Under the pieces are notes generated by a model that did no database searches, had not been told where the DNA came from, and was given only the letters and a program-made list of their open reading frames with translations. The position numbers were made by a program, and so were the translations under genes. A stretch of 64,000 nucleotides of DNA from Brachyhypopomus gauderio (Eukaryota; Chordata; Actinopteri; Gymnotiformes; Hypopomidae), in contig NC_135224.1 of assembly GCF_052324685.1 (NCBI RefSeq), forward strand, positions 21,847,951 through 21,911,950. The letters run 5' to 3'. Shown one piece after another: positions 63,985 to 64,000 of the stretch (its first letter is position 1; each line of letters starts with the position of its first letter).

Positions 63985-64000
63985 GTAAGTGCAACACGGT

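Overview
The window is animal nuclear DNA, almost certainly from a teleost fish. It has spliced genes with GT-AG introns, Tc1/mariner and hAT transposons, a Jockey-superfamily LINE, a tRNA-derived SINE and many micro- and minisatellites. I found no bacterial or organellar feature, and I cannot fix the species from sequence alone.

The right third (42-64 kb) is a conserved vertebrate gene block. Reading leftward on the minus strand are dcun1d1 (58.9-61.6 kb, 7 coding exons, 257 aa) and ccdc39 (42.2-57.6 kb, 19 coding exons, 950 aa). Reading rightward on the plus strand is eif4a2, whose first three coding exons start at 62,842 before it runs off the window. dcun1d1 and eif4a2 are head to head with about 1.25 kb between start codons. 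The ccdc39 introns hold a nearly complete Tc1-like transposon with TIRs and TA target site, a decayed Tc1-like copy, a MITE and an 830-bp C/A-rich minisatellite.

The left two thirds (7-41.7 kb) are the striking part. A secretory signal-peptide exon (41,684 to 41,630, minus strand) is followed by a 69-nt Thr/Pro-rich exon (33,381-33,449), then about 23 kb of tandem repeats (9,660-32,650; unit about 314 bp, about 74 units), then an exon (7,078-7,163) resembling part of a SEA-like domain. Each 314-bp unit carries, on the minus strand, one short Thr/Ser-rich exon (usually 66 nt) with its own splice acceptor and donor. All the exons I checked are phase 1-1, so any number can be joined or skipped without loss of frame. 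I read this as one secreted or surface mucin-like gene with about 74 reiterated mini-exons and about 1,600 residues of potential O-glycosylated domain. The array shows higher-order repeats, including a 2.81-kb nine-unit block present twice in tandem.

The first intron of this mucin-like gene (33.5-41.6 kb) contains a LINE remnant, a SINE, a hAT element with a perfect 8-bp target-site duplication that carries a BED-finger remnant plus a THAP-domain ORF, and a 5'-truncated L2/CR1-type LINE. The 0-7 kb region holds mainly transposon remnants and minisatellites; I could not find the 3' end of the mucin-like gene there.
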